Positions 21,933-29,802 of a DNA stretch of 64,000 nucleotides are shown here, one piece after another (position 1 is the stretch's first letter; each line of letters starts with the position of its first letter). Position numbers and translations under genes: made by a program. Location: assembly GCF_900115975.1 (NCBI RefSeq), contig NZ_FOYM01000009.1, positions 60,417 to 124,416 of the forward strand, written 5' to 3'. The notes beneath the pieces were generated by a model that saw only the letters and a list, made by a program, of their open reading frames with translations, did no database searches and was not told the DNA's origin. The stretch is from Desulfoscipio geothermicus DSM 3669 (lineage in GTDB: Bacteria > Bacillota > Desulfotomaculia > Desulfotomaculales > Desulfallaceae).

Positions 21933-22130
21933 ATGGGTAAAGCTTTATTGTCACAGGCAATCAAATTGGAGGATGTCCGGCGGCAGGATATGTACCGGCG
22001 CTATCTGGCTCAACAGCAAAAAGGGGACAGGCTACTTTTCCAGGAAAATAAAGGTAATAGAAAAGGGGAAGAAGGGGGTTCGAGGTTGGGGGCAGGGGAA
22101 AAAGGGGACTGGCTCCGATTCGTTCAGTAA
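21933..22130 (+). CDS. Small ORF ending inside family A repeats
   Basis: 65 codons from an ATG that follows GGAGAGGG at 6 nt. The first 29 residues (MGKALLSQAIKLEDVRRQD...) look like ordinary coding sequence. From about residue 30 the frame reads through a family A copy (KGDRLLFQE) and then low-complexity repeat. The original 3' end has probably been replaced by repeat insertion. Unknown function. Confidence 0.4.
   Translation: MGKALLSQAIKLEDVRRQDMYRRYLAQQQKGDRLLFQENKGNRKGEEGGSRLGAGEKGDWLRFVQ
22018..22053 (+). repeat. Family A repeat, single copy
   Basis: AAAAAGGGGACAGGCTACTTTTC followed by CAGGAAAATAAAGG, nearly identical to the copy at 5838. It lies in frame with the small ORF at 21933. 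Confidence 0.85.
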
Positions 22131-22195
22131 ATCGGTGTGAAAAAAAGGGTACAGACAGCGATTCGTTTTGTGAACCGGTGCCTGTACTTTTTTTC
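22098..22195. repeat. Family A subtype with TTCGTT loop, two units
   Basis: The first unit GGGGACTGGCTCCGATTCG... (22104) ends at GAAAAAA. The second is an inverted pair, AAAAGGGTACAGACAGCGATTC and GAACCGGTGCCTGTACTTTT, with loop GTTTTGT. The copy at 26043 is of the same subtype. Confidence 0.75.
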
Positions 22196-22220
22196 CGGGG
22201 GAGGGGTTTTTAGGTGTGGG

Positions 22221-22276
22221 TAAAAGGGGACAGGCTCCATTTTCAAAAGACGAAAATGGTGCCTGTCCCCTTTTAC
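22221..22276. terminator. Family A hairpin after the epimerase gene
   Basis: GGGGACAGGCTCCATTTTC and GAAAATGGTGCCTGTCCCC form a 19-bp stem with one central mismatch and a 9-nt loop, bordered by AAAA and TTTT. The stop of the epimerase gene is 10 nt away, so it is a probable terminator. Confidence 0.8.
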
Positions 22277-22285
22277 CCGGCTTTA

Positions 22286-23206
22286 TTACCGGGGCGCGTG
22301 CTTGCTGTATTCCACCAGCGACCGCAGGCCGTCCGCCAGTTCCCGGGCGGCCCGCCACTGCAGGCCGGCGGCGGCACGTTCGTCCAGGTAGCTGTGTTCA
22401 ATATCGCCGGGGCGGGGCGGACAGTATTCGGGCTCGATATCGCTGCCCGTGATTTGCCGCAGGATTGCAAACAATTCGTTCACCGAGGTGGGGATGCCGG
22501 TACTGACGTTGTAAATGCCGCCGCTGCCCGCGTTTAAGGCGGCCAGGTTGGCTTCCACCACGTCTTGCACAAAAATGAAATCCCGGGTTTGCTTGCCGTC
22601 CCCGAATATCCGGGGTCGCTCGCCCCGCAAAAGCCGGTCGGTAAAGATGGCCACCACGCCGCCCTCCCCGGAGGCGTCCTGCCGGGGGCCGTACACGTTG
22701 GCGTAGCGCAGCACGGTGTAGTCCAGGTCGTAGAGGGCGTGGTAGAGCGCCAGGTAGTGCTCCACGGTATGCTTGGACACGCCGTAGCCCGAAAGGGGTT
22801 GCAAGGGGTGTTCCTCGTCCACGGGCAGGTAGCGGGGATTGCCGTACACCGCCGCTGAAGAGGCGTAGACTATTTTTTTGACGCCACAGGCCCGACAGGC
22901 TTCCAGCAGATTAATGGAGCCGGTGATGTTGACGGCGGCGTCGACCGCCGGGGCGTTGATGCTGGTCTGCACGTCTACCTGGGCCGCCTGGTGAATGACG
23001 TAGTCGGGCCTTTCGGCCTGCAAGGTTTCCCGGACAAATTTTTCATCCCGCAGATCACCATGATAAAAGTTGACCCGGGGGTCTATGTTTTCAAAACGCC
23101 CGGTGGAGAGATTGTCCAGTACGCCGGTACGGGCTCCCCGGGCGATCAGCGCGTCCACAATATGGGAGCCGATAAAGCCGGCCCCGCCAGTTACCAGTAC
23201 TTTCAT
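22286..23206 (-). CDS. GalE-like NAD-dependent sugar-nucleotide epimerase
   Basis: 306 residues, extended short-chain dehydrogenase fold. GGAGFIGSH, SSAAVYGNP and catalytic YGVSK are present; RYANVYGPRQ is typical of the UDP-glucose/UDP-GlcNAc epimerase group. It is distinct from the shorter-range homologue at 18964. The substrate could be a UDP-N-acetylhexosamine or a dTDP/GDP sugar. ATG follows GGAGGAAGTTA. It lies next to galU and a polyprenol-phosphate sugar transferase, so it probably feeds a surface glycan. Confidence 0.88.
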   Translation of the reverse strand: MKVLVTGGAGFIGSHIVDALIARGARTGVLDNLSTGRFENIDPRVNFYHGDLRDEKFVRETLQAERPDYVIHQAAQVDVQTSINAPAVDAAVNITGSINLLEACRACGVKKIVYASSAAVYGNPRYLPVDEEHPLQPLSGYGVSKHTVEHYLALYHALYDLDYTVLRYANVYGPRQDASGEGGVVAIFTDRLLRGERPRIFGDGKQTRDFIFVQDVVEANLAALNAGSGGIYNVSTGIPTSVNELFAILRQITGSDIEPEYCPPRPGDIEHSYLDERAAAGLQWRAARELADGLRSLVEYSKHAPR

Positions 23207-23373
23207 TAACTTCCTCCGTAATCTAGCTCATTGAAGTTTATTTTATTGACTATCGCTAATCTTATTCTACTCCCGTTCCATTATTTCACAGGCCCAACCG
23301 GTGTCACCGGCACTGGCTGATACTTTACTGATATTTCGCTCATACCCAATCCTAGCTGGTTATAAATGACCGG

Positions 23374-24243
23374 TTATTTCTTGCCCACCGTTTCCTCCAG
23401 GTAAAGGCGGAACTGTTCCGCCAGATCGGGGCGGGCGAGGGCGTATTCCACCATAGCCTTGAGATAACCCAGTTTATCGCCCACGTCATAGCGCGTACCC
23501 TCGAATACCAGACCGTACATGGCTTTTTGCCCCGCCAGTTCCTTCAGGGCGTCGGTGAGCTGGATTTCCCCGCCGGCGCCGGGTTTGGTGCCCGCCAGGA
23601 TGTCGAACACGCCGGGCTCGATTATATAGCGACCCATGATGGCCAGGCGGGAGGGGGCCGCTTCCGGGGTGGGTTTTTCCACCAGGTTGTGGATCCGGTA
23701 TATGTTTTGCCGCACTTGTTCCGCGTCCAGTATGCCGTACTTGCTTACGTCCGCCGGCGGGACTTCCTTGACGCCGATGACGGAGGTTTGCACTTCCTCG
23801 TACAGCTCCATCATCTGCCTGAGACAGGGCACTTCGCTGCGGACGATATCGTCGCCCAGCAGCACGGCAAAGGGCTCGTTACCCACAAACCGGCGGGCGC
23901 AGTAGACGGCGTGGCCCAGCCCCTTTGGTTCCTTCTGGCGCACATAATGGATTTCGGCCAGGTTGCCTATTTTTTCCACGATCTTCAGCAAATCTTCTTT
24001 ACCCTTGCTGCGCAGGTGATCTTCCAGGCCGGTGGATTTGTCGAAGTGGTCTTCGATGGCCTTTTTGTCCCGGCCCGTGATAATCAGTATATCTTCAATG
24101 CCTGAACTTACCGCTTCTTCGATTATGTATTGGATGGTGGGTTTATCCACGATGGGAATCATTTCTTTGGGCAATGCCTTGGTGGCCGGTAAAAACCGCA
24201 CCCCCAGGCCGGCCGCCGGTATAACCGCCTTTTTGATCCGCAA
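23374..24243 (-). CDS. galU: UTP-glucose-1-phosphate uridylyltransferase
   Basis: 289 residues making UDP-glucose. Nucleotide-binding AAGLGVRFLPATKALPKEM, DKPTIQYIIEEA, GDDI and the C-terminal YDVGDKLGYLKA are family hallmarks. TTG start at 24243 behind GGAGGGAGAG. Product is the substrate of the two epimerases nearby. Confidence 0.95.
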   Translation of the reverse strand: MRIKKAVIPAAGLGVRFLPATKALPKEMIPIVDKPTIQYIIEEAVSSGIEDILIITGRDKKAIEDHFDKSTGLEDHLRSKGKEDLLKIVEKIGNLAEIHYVRQKEPKGLGHAVYCARRFVGNEPFAVLLGDDIVRSEVPCLRQMMELYEEVQTSVIGVKEVPPADVSKYGILDAEQVRQNIYRIHNLVEKPTPEAAPSRLAIMGRYIIEPGVFDILAGTKPGAGGEIQLTDALKELAGQKAMYGLVFEGTRYDVGDKLGYLKAMVEYALARPDLAEQFRLYLEETVGKK

Positions 24244-24395
24244 AATCTCTCCCTCCCAGGTTCCAGAGCCGGGTTTTATTTTAACCTACGTAATTGCACC
24301 CACCCTGCTCGCAATAATTATTCATTTCCCCTTGAAAAGTCTGTATTGAGGGTTTCGTTTAATTTCTGGGTTGCGACTCGCCCTTATAATTGTAT

Positions 24396-24480
24396 GAACT
24401 CGCTCGCCCTCGGGCGCCGGGGAACTCGCGCCCTGCGGGCGCTCAAACATGCACCGGCGCTTATCCTCGGGCTCACTCGT
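24396..24480. repeat. GC-rich palindromic patch
   Basis: Contains CGCCCTCGGGCG (24405-24416) and GCGCCCTGCGGGCGC (24428-24442), each preceded by GAACTCGC, then CACCGGCGC and GGGCTCACTCG. Composition contrasts sharply with the flanks. Unlike families A-D; nature unknown. Confidence 0.5.
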
Positions 24481-24699
24481 AATAAAGACCAGGAACTAAT
24501 TAAAGACTTTCACCGCAACGGCTACTCAAAGAGATGTCCTATAGACAAGTCGTTCATTGCCGTTGCCGTACTCATATGCAACCCTCCAATTAACACAAAA
24601 CCCCTCAGAAATCGAGTTTTTCAGGAGGTCTACTTACGTTTAAATTCGAGTTTAACCTAAAAATTCCTTTGTAGGAAGCAGTGTTTTTCCTGGTGGGTA

Positions 24700-24758
24700 G
24701 GAAAAAGAGGACAGGCAGATTCTCAAAATCAAAAAAATCAGCCTGTCCCCTTTTTTAG
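24700..24758. terminator. Family A hairpin after the polyprenol-P transferase gene
   Basis: AAAAAGAGGACAGGC and GCCTGTCCCCTTTTTT around an A-rich loop. It lies about 10 nt past the stop codon of the upstream (minus-strand) gene and has T-runs on both strands. Confidence 0.75.
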
Positions 24759-24769
24759 AGTTTCTTATC

Positions 24770-25849
24770 TCAACGTTGTTGGTAGTCGTCTGTTATGCTG
24801 TAGCCTGCCTTGCGGGTTCGGCCCAGTACGCCCACCCGGTCGGCCAGGTAGATTACCACCACCGCCAGCACCACAAGCAGCACCAGGGCTTGATCGTTGC
24901 TGATCAAGTTCAGCACCACGGCGTTCAGCCCCAGAAAGCCGCTCAGGGCATATATGGCCAGCACCGTCTGTCGGTGGCTAAGGCCCATGGCCATGAGCTG
25001 GTGGTGCAGGTGTTCACGGTCGGGCTTAAAAATGGGCCGGTGTTTGTGATAACGCCGGATCACCGCGAAAAAGGTATCCAGCAGGGGCACCCCCAGGATG
25101 ACCAGGGGGATAATCACCGACACCGCCGTGGCGCTTTTGGTCAGGCTCATGATAGCCATTACCGACAGAGTGAAGCCCAGGAACAGCGAGCCCGTGTCAC
25201 CCAGGAATATTTTGGCCGGGTGAAAATTATGCTTCAGGAAACCGGCCACCGCGGCCACCAAAGTCAGCGCCAGCATAATTGTTTCCAGCATACCGGGAAT
25301 GCCGTACAGATGCCACTGGGTCCAGGCCACCGCGGCCATGGTCAGGGCGGCAATGGATGAAACACCGCCGGCCAGACCGTCCAAGCCGTCGATCAGGTTG
25401 ACGGCATTGGTCACCGCCACTATCCAGAAAACCGTCAGCGGGATACTGAAAGCGCCCAAAAACAGCATGTCGCCCGTTAACGGGTTGGTTATATAATAAA
25501 TTTGCACGTCAAACGGTATTATCGTCGCCAACGCAGCAATTACCTGCCCGGCAAGTTTGACCCGCGGGGACAGGCCCCGTATGTCGTCCAGCGCCCCCAC
25601 CAGCAGTATCACCGTGGCGCCGGTGAGCAACCCCCATACCTGCGGAGTCAGATCGCGAAATAACAGCACTGCCACTATAAAGGCCAGGTAAACGGCCAGT
25701 CCACCCATGCGCGGCATGACTCCGTTATGCACCTTGCGCGGGTCGGGTTTATCCAGGGCGCCCACTTTGAACGCCAGGACCCGCACCCACGGAGTTATCG
25801 CATACCCCAGTACCATGGCCAGCACCGGGGCCATTATGTACTTTTCCAC
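24770..25849 (-). CDS. Undecaprenyl-phosphate GlcNAc-1-phosphate transferase (WecA/TagO type)
   Basis: 359-residue polytopic membrane enzyme of glycosyltransferase family 4 with about ten hydrophobic segments. Motifs DDIRGLSPRVKL, NLIDGLDGLAGG, FLGDTGSLFLGF and the cytoplasmic HLHHQLMAMG loop match the WecA/TagO/MraY family. It starts lipid-linked polymer synthesis by moving sugar 1-phosphate to undecaprenyl phosphate. A TagA homologue at 29788 would add the second sugar, so a wall teichoic-acid-like or secondary wall polymer is likely. Confidence 0.92.
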   Translation of the reverse strand: MEKYIMAPVLAMVLGYAITPWVRVLAFKVGALDKPDPRKVHNGVMPRMGGLAVYLAFIVAVLLFRDLTPQVWGLLTGATVILLVGALDDIRGLSPRVKLAGQVIAALATIIPFDVQIYYITNPLTGDMLFLGAFSIPLTVFWIVAVTNAVNLIDGLDGLAGGVSSIAALTMAAVAWTQWHLYGIPGMLETIMLALTLVAAVAGFLKHNFHPAKIFLGDTGSLFLGFTLSVMAIMSLTKSATAVSVIIPLVILGVPLLDTFFAVIRRYHKHRPIFKPDREHLHHQLMAMGLSHRQTVLAIYALSGFLGLNAVVLNLISNDQALVLLVVLAVVVIYLADRVGVLGRTRKAGYSITDDYQQR

Positions 25850-26042
25850 TCTTACCCCTCCAGCCGTGTAAAATCGGCTACAGACAAACTCAATGATATT
25901 TTATCACCAGCGGCGGCAGTTACACAAAGAGCAGATAACGGCAATATTCGGGCAATTTCACAAAATAGCTACTATTTGCGCCAGGCTTGTACCTCCGTCC
26001 CCACAAAACGCTGTTTTACCTCATTTTGGGAGTAGGAAGAGG

Positions 26043-26091
26043 TAAAAAGGGGACTGGCTCCAATTCGTTTTGTGAATCGGTGCCTCCCCTG
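26043..26091. repeat. Family A unit, TTCGTT-loop subtype
   Basis: AAAAAGGGGACTGGCTCCAATTCG, loop TTTTGTGAATCGG, and a decayed right arm TGCCTCCCC. It resembles 22098-22195 and borders the long palindrome. Confidence 0.7.
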
Positions 26092-26112
26092 AAAAAAGCA
26101 TGTCCGACGCAG

Positions 26113-26361
26113 GGCGGGTTGTTCCCCGCAAGTGATGTATCGGAGCGTCGGTAACGGGACTTGGTGAAGCTGAGGTTGCCGAATTGGCGGGACGAATCGC
26201 GCAGAAACCACTGGCATAGCTGGAATAGAGGAAGCAACTGTTAATAAATTACCAAGTATAACTACCCGTTCTGCGCATTATGCAGGACCGCCAAATTCGG
26301 CCCGAAGCGACCTTAGTCCCGTCGACGCGGAGATTTGCAAGCGCAGCGGGGAACACCCCCC
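26113..26361. mobile_element. Long imperfect palindrome, MITE-like or structured RNA
   Basis: Left arm 26113-26207 and right arm 26265-26361 are inverted copies of each other: GTTCCCCGC with GCGGGGAAC, ACGGGACT with AGTCCCGT, CCGAATTGGCGG with CCGCCAAATTCGG, CGCGCAG with CTGCGCAT, in the same order, around a roughly 57-nt AT-rich centre. No open reading frame. It may be a non-autonomous element or encode a long-stem RNA; which is undecided. Confidence 0.55.
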
Positions 26362-26409
26362 CCCGCACAATTTTCAATTCCCTGATTGTGCCGCGCAGGC
26401 GGCATGGGC

Positions 26410-26427
26410 GTCTGTCCCCTTTTTTAC
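26410..26427 (-). repeat. Family A arm at the fabZ stop codon
   Basis: On the minus strand TAA-AAAAAGGGGACAG: the fabZ stop runs directly into a single family A arm. Confidence 0.75.
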
Positions 26428-26867
26428 TCTCTGTCCACTATTGCAAACATCAGCTCGGCTTCGGCCACCAGGTCTTCCCCCACCCGGGCGGTGGCCTTGC
26501 TCTTGCCCAGGTTGCCGCGCATGCGGGTGAGTTCCGCCTCCAGGCGCAGCACGTCTCCGGGCACTACCTGGCGCCGGAAGCGCGCTTTGTCGATGCCGGC
26601 GAACAAAGCCAGCTTACCGGCAAAGTCCGGCGTTTGCAGTACCGCCACCGCGCCCACCTGGGCCATTGCTTCGATAATCAGCACCCCCGGCATTACCGGG
26701 TGGCCGGGGAAATGGCCCTGGAAAAAAGGCTCGTTGACGGTAACATTTTTAATGCCCACCGCCCGCACGCCGGGCACCACTTCCTCAATGCGATCCACCA
26801 GCAAGAACGGGTACCGGTGGGGCAGTATTTCCATGATTTGTTTAATATTCAGTTGTTCATTGGACAC
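26424..26867 (-). CDS. fabZ: 3-hydroxyacyl-ACP dehydratase
   Basis: 147 residues, hot-dog fold enzyme that dehydrates 3-hydroxyacyl-ACP in fatty acid elongation. [12 protein letters not shown] and [19 protein letters not shown] contain the catalytic His and Glu. GTG at 26867 is 8 nt after GGAGG; two earlier alternative starts (26876, 26873) overlap that site. It sits alone among envelope genes, not in a fab cluster. Confidence 0.95.
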   Translation of the reverse strand: MSNEQLNIKQIMEILPHRYPFLLVDRIEEVVPGVRAVGIKNVTVNEPFFQGHFPGHPVMPGVLIIEAMAQVGAVAVLQTPDFAGKLALFAGIDKARFRRQVVPGDVLRLEAELTRMRGNLGKSKATARVGEDLVAEAELMFAIVDRE

Positions 26868-26880
26868 GCTCAACACCTCC

Positions 26881-26916
26881 GGGGTCAGACTTAAACTTGA
26901 TTAAACTAACTTTGAT
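26881..26916 (+). repeat. Family D repeat upstream of fabZ
   Basis: GGGGTCAGACTTAAACTTG plus an ATTAAACTAAC tail, plus orientation. The AT-rich tail matches the copy at 13041, and it begins next to the fabZ ribosome site. Confidence 0.7.
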
Positions 26917-26975
26917 ACATAACACCATGATTGACATTCTTATGCTTTTCGATCATCTTTCAACAAATCGCAACA

Positions 26976-26991
26976 TTCAACACCCGGCACC
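26976..26991 (-). repeat. Family C repeat forming the csaB end
   Basis: On the minus strand GGTGCCGGGTGTTGAA encodes the last residues GAGC and supplies the TGA stop of csaB. The tagA end at 29786 is built the same way. Confidence 0.8.
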
Positions 26992-28116
26992 GGGAGCGGG
27001 AGTTAGGATTTCCCGCACGATTTCCGCCGTGCGCTCGGCTGCGCAGCGCAGTTCCGCCACCCGCCGGGTCATTTTTGCTTGCACTTGCCCGCGGTTGGCC
27101 AGATAAGACCGGGCCAGGGCGGCCAGGGCGTCACCTTCGATTTCTTCGGGCCGCCCGGCGGGGGGCAGTTCGATCCGCCGCAAAAACCGCTCCACCTTGG
27201 GGTCGTAGACAATACCCACCGGCGGCACACCGCACACTGCGGCGAAAATTAACGCGTGCAGGCGCACGCCCACCAGCAGGTCCAGGTTGCCCACCAGGGA
27301 GATCATTTGCGGCACGTTTAATTTCTCACTGATGATCACGTGCGGCTCGCGCATGGCTGCGGCCACTTCCCGGGAAACCACCAGGTCCGCCGGGCTGTGC
27401 ATGGGTACGAATACTACGGTGCGTCCCGCCCGGGCCAGCCGATCGCAGGCCCGGGCCAGCTCCATTTCCCAGGCGGCCGGGCCGGGCAGCGGGCGTACCG
27501 AAACACCCACCACCCCCGTACCCGGAGTCACCCCGTAGCAGCTTAGAATCTTTGCTCCCACGGTCAGGTCGACATCTCCGGGCTGCAGTCCCAGCACCGG
27601 GTCGGCGGTGACCTCGACGGGCTGCCGCACCCCCATGGCGCGCAGGTCGCGCAGGGATTCTTCATCCCGGACGGTAACGGCCCGCACCCCGCGGGTGGTC
27701 AGCCCCACCAGCCGCCGCCCGGCGCCGCTGTTCACCGGGCCGATCCCCTGGGCGTAGTATACCACGGGCCGGCGCAGCAGGCGGGCCAGCCAGATCACGC
27801 CCAGGTAATAAAGCAAGCTTTTCGGGCCGGTGACGTCCTGCAGCAGGCTCCCCCCGCCGCTGACCAAGAGGTCGGCGTCCCGGAGGGCCCGAGCCACTTC
27901 CCGCACGTCCCAGCGATCCACCGCCCGCACACCGTAATCCCGCGCGGTTACGGGCGGGTCATTGGAAAGCACGGTGACCGCCAGGTCCGGCATGACGCGG
28001 CGCAGGGTGCGCAGCATGCTGTAGAGCACGGCCTCGTCCCCCAGGTTATTGAAACCGTAGTAGCCGGAAATGACTATTTTTTTATGTGCAACGCTGGTTG
28101 CGGAAATATCGTTCAT
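26977..28116 (-). CDS. csaB: Polysaccharide pyruvyl transferase CsaB
   Basis: 379 residues. VISGYYGFNNLGDEA at the N-terminus, SGGGSLLQD, YAQGIGPV and a C-terminal GxR-containing lobe (GVRLHALIFA) mark the family. CsaB adds pyruvate ketals to the secondary cell-wall polymer, which is the ligand for SLH domains; two SLH proteins are encoded nearby. ATG at 28116 has no ribosome site, and a TATATT box lies only about 10 nt upstream, so the message may be leaderless. The final GAGC and stop come from a family C repeat. Confidence 0.93.
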   Translation of the reverse strand: MNDISATSVAHKKIVISGYYGFNNLGDEAVLYSMLRTLRRVMPDLAVTVLSNDPPVTARDYGVRAVDRWDVREVARALRDADLLVSGGGSLLQDVTGPKSLLYYLGVIWLARLLRRPVVYYAQGIGPVNSGAGRRLVGLTTRGVRAVTVRDEESLRDLRAMGVRQPVEVTADPVLGLQPGDVDLTVGAKILSCYGVTPGTGVVGVSVRPLPGPAAWEMELARACDRLARAGRTVVFVPMHSPADLVVSREVAAAMREPHVIISEKLNVPQMISLVGNLDLLVGVRLHALIFAAVCGVPPVGIVYDPKVERFLRRIELPPAGRPEEIEGDALAALARSYLANRGQVQAKMTRRVAELRCAAERTAEIVREILTPAPGAGC

Positions 28117-28142
28117 AAGGATAATATATCAAAAATTTGTTA

Positions 28143-28176
28143 AAATAGAAACAACCCCCGACCGGGCGGCCGGGGG
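28143..28176 (-). terminator. Rho-independent terminator between LCP gene and csaB
   Basis: On the minus strand CCCCCGGCCGCCCGGTCGGGGG followed by TTGTTTCTATTTT. It separates the LCP and csaB transcripts, so csaB needs its own promoter. Confidence 0.8.
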
Positions 28177-28248
28177 AAAGCGGTATTTCAGGATGCTGCC
28201 ATGCAAGCTTTAGGAAATTTTACGCCGGGTACGCTGCAAATCGCAACA

Positions 28249-28266
28249 TTTTCAACACCCGGCACC
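28249..28266 (-). repeat. Family C repeat after the LCP gene
   Basis: GGTGCCGGGTGTTGAAAA on the minus strand, starting 4 nt after the TAG stop codon. Confidence 0.8.
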
Positions 28267-28270
28267 AAAG

Positions 28271-29596
28271 CTATGGATTGATGATGATCTGAACGTGATT
28301 GCTGTCCACGGGCAAGGTTTCTTCTATTTGCACCGCCGTGTTGATGCCGGACTGTGCCTTGCTCCGGGATACGGGTTCCTGGTCTTGGGTGCTATGCCCG
28401 TTATTGTTAAGCTCCACCGCCGGCGCTTGATCGCCGGTTGCATTGTCCACCGGCGTCGATTCCTCGCCACCGGCGGGTTTATCTACAGCGGGTTGGCTTT
28501 CAGCCTTTGTTGACTTGCCGGCGAGCTGCCGGTTTTCGGCGGCGGGGGTGGTCCCAGCGGCCCCGTTATCAACCTCGGGCTGGGAAGTTTTCTTGGGTTG
28601 CTCCATGGCCACCTGCTTTTCAGTGTTCCTGTTTATGGCCCCATGTACCACGTCCACTACTTTGCCCTCTTCAAAAAGGGCCGTGGCCACCTGCCGAGCG
28701 TCCTGCGGGTCTACATACCAGTAGCTGACCCCGTTTTCATCCAGGAACCAGCCCGGCATGGTCTGTGACACCAGTTGCACGCTATCCAGGTTGCTGCCCG
28801 CCAGGGCAAATGCTATCATTTGCTTCAGGCCCATGTTGGTATCTACGTTTTTATAAATCTCCGGGATGAGTTTGGGCAGCTTGGTAACCACCGAGGGCTT
28901 CATCACTTCTTCCCCGATGGCCGTCAGCAGCTTGAGCTGCCGCTGGGTGCGGGTAATATCCCCCAAAGCGTCGTGGCGGTAGCGAGCGTACATCAGAGCT
29001 TTCGTGCCATCCAGCCTTTGCACGCCTTTTTGCAAGTTAATGTCGTAAGCACCGCCATAGGCATCTTCATGGTAATACATAGGTTTTTCCACTTCCAAAG
29101 TCACGCCCCCCAGGGCGTCCACGATACCCTTGAAGCCGTTGAAATTGGTGATAATATAGTAATCCACCGGCACGCCGGTCAGCTTCGACACCACATCCAT
29201 GGCCATTTCTGGTCCACCGTATAAATTAGCGGCATTGATCTTGTTCACCCCGTGACCGGGCAGGTTGACCTTGGTATCCCGCGGGATGGAAAGGAGTGAA
29301 ATCCGGTTATCCTCATTGTTGATGTTGGCTAAAATCATGGTGTCGGTGCGCTGGCTCCGGTCGCTCTCACGCTCATCCACACCCATCATCAGCACGTTTA
29401 CGCCGGGCAGTTTGGTTAAATCTTGTTCCGATTCCCGGCCCCGCGCCTTTGCCGTATTGTTACCGGTATCGGTAAACAAGGGCCACAGCAGGTTGTTGGC
29501 CGCCGCAAAGCCGCCGGCAAATAACCCCACCAACACCAGCAGGAAGACAACAAAACGCATTTTTCTTTTCAGTCTTCTTTTTCTTCTTCCGGTCAT
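28271..29596 (-). CDS. LytR-CpsA-Psr (LCP) family wall-polymer ligase
   Basis: 441 residues. Basic N-terminus and one membrane anchor (VVFLLVLVGLFAGGFAAA), then an extracellular LCP domain with LSIPRDTKVNLPGHG, KINAANLYGG and ARYRHDALGDITRTQRQ. LCP enzymes move undecaprenyl-linked polymers to peptidoglycan. A C-terminal tail of about 110 residues is rich in Pro, Ala, Glu and Asn and looks unstructured. ATG at 29596 follows GGGAGG at 12 nt; an ATG 15 codons earlier has no ribosome site. Neighbours tagA and csaB fit teichoic-acid-like polymer attachment. Confidence 0.9.
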   Translation of the reverse strand: MTGRRKRRLKRKMRFVVFLLVLVGLFAGGFAAANNLLWPLFTDTGNNTAKARGRESEQDLTKLPGVNVLMMGVDERESDRSQRTDTMILANINNEDNRISLLSIPRDTKVNLPGHGVNKINAANLYGGPEMAMDVVSKLTGVPVDYYIITNFNGFKGIVDALGGVTLEVEKPMYYHEDAYGGAYDINLQKGVQRLDGTKALMYARYRHDALGDITRTQRQLKLLTAIGEEVMKPSVVTKLPKLIPEIYKNVDTNMGLKQMIAFALAGSNLDSVQLVSQTMPGWFLDENGVSYWYVDPQDARQVATALFEEGKVVDVVHGAINRNTEKQVAMEQPKKTSQPEVDNGAAGTTPAAENRQLAGKSTKAESQPAVDKPAGGEESTPVDNATGDQAPAVELNNNGHSTQDQEPVSRSKAQSGINTAVQIEETLPVDSNHVQIIINP

Positions 29597-29785
29597 AATT
29601 GCTACAGACCTCCCTTCTACCGTCAAGGGCAGTACTTGCATAATGTCCGCGCTGTCAAACGAGATGAGACAATCTCAAGGAACATAATACATCTTTTGAT
29701 TAGTTCATTCAACCGCTTTATATCATATTTGGGCAATCCGGTTTTGCAACAACTCACCTAAAATGCGACTTTCAACAATTACAAC

Positions 29786-29802
29786 TTTCAACACCCGGCA
29801 CC
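29786..29802 (-). repeat. Family C repeat forming the tagA end
   Basis: GGTGCCGGGTGTTGAAA on the minus strand encodes GAGC-stop of tagA. A further TTTCAACAATT fragment lies at 29770-29780. Confidence 0.8.

Larger units (their letters stand above)
21785..22285. other. Repeat-rich gap
   Basis: About 500 nt. The left 130 nt are AT-rich mutase leader, then a small frame (21933) and four successive family A copies of three subtypes (22018, 22098, 22139, 22221). No other gene. Confidence 0.7.
24244..24769. other. Gene-free stretch upstream of galU
   Basis: 526 nt without a convincing gene; a 104-codon plus-strand frame here has no family features or ribosome site. It holds a GC-rich palindromic patch (24396-24480) in otherwise AT-rich DNA and a family A hairpin (24700-24758). 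Confidence 0.6.
25850..26423. other. Gap holding a long imperfect palindrome
   Basis: 574 nt without a protein-coding gene. It contains the leader of the WecA/TagO-type gene, a family A unit (26043), a long imperfect inverted repeat (26113-26361) and a family A arm at the fabZ stop. Confidence 0.7.

Noticed and set aside
24346..24660. 104-codon plus-strand frame upstream of galU
   Set aside because: No ribosome site, reads through the GC palindromes, and shows no family features.
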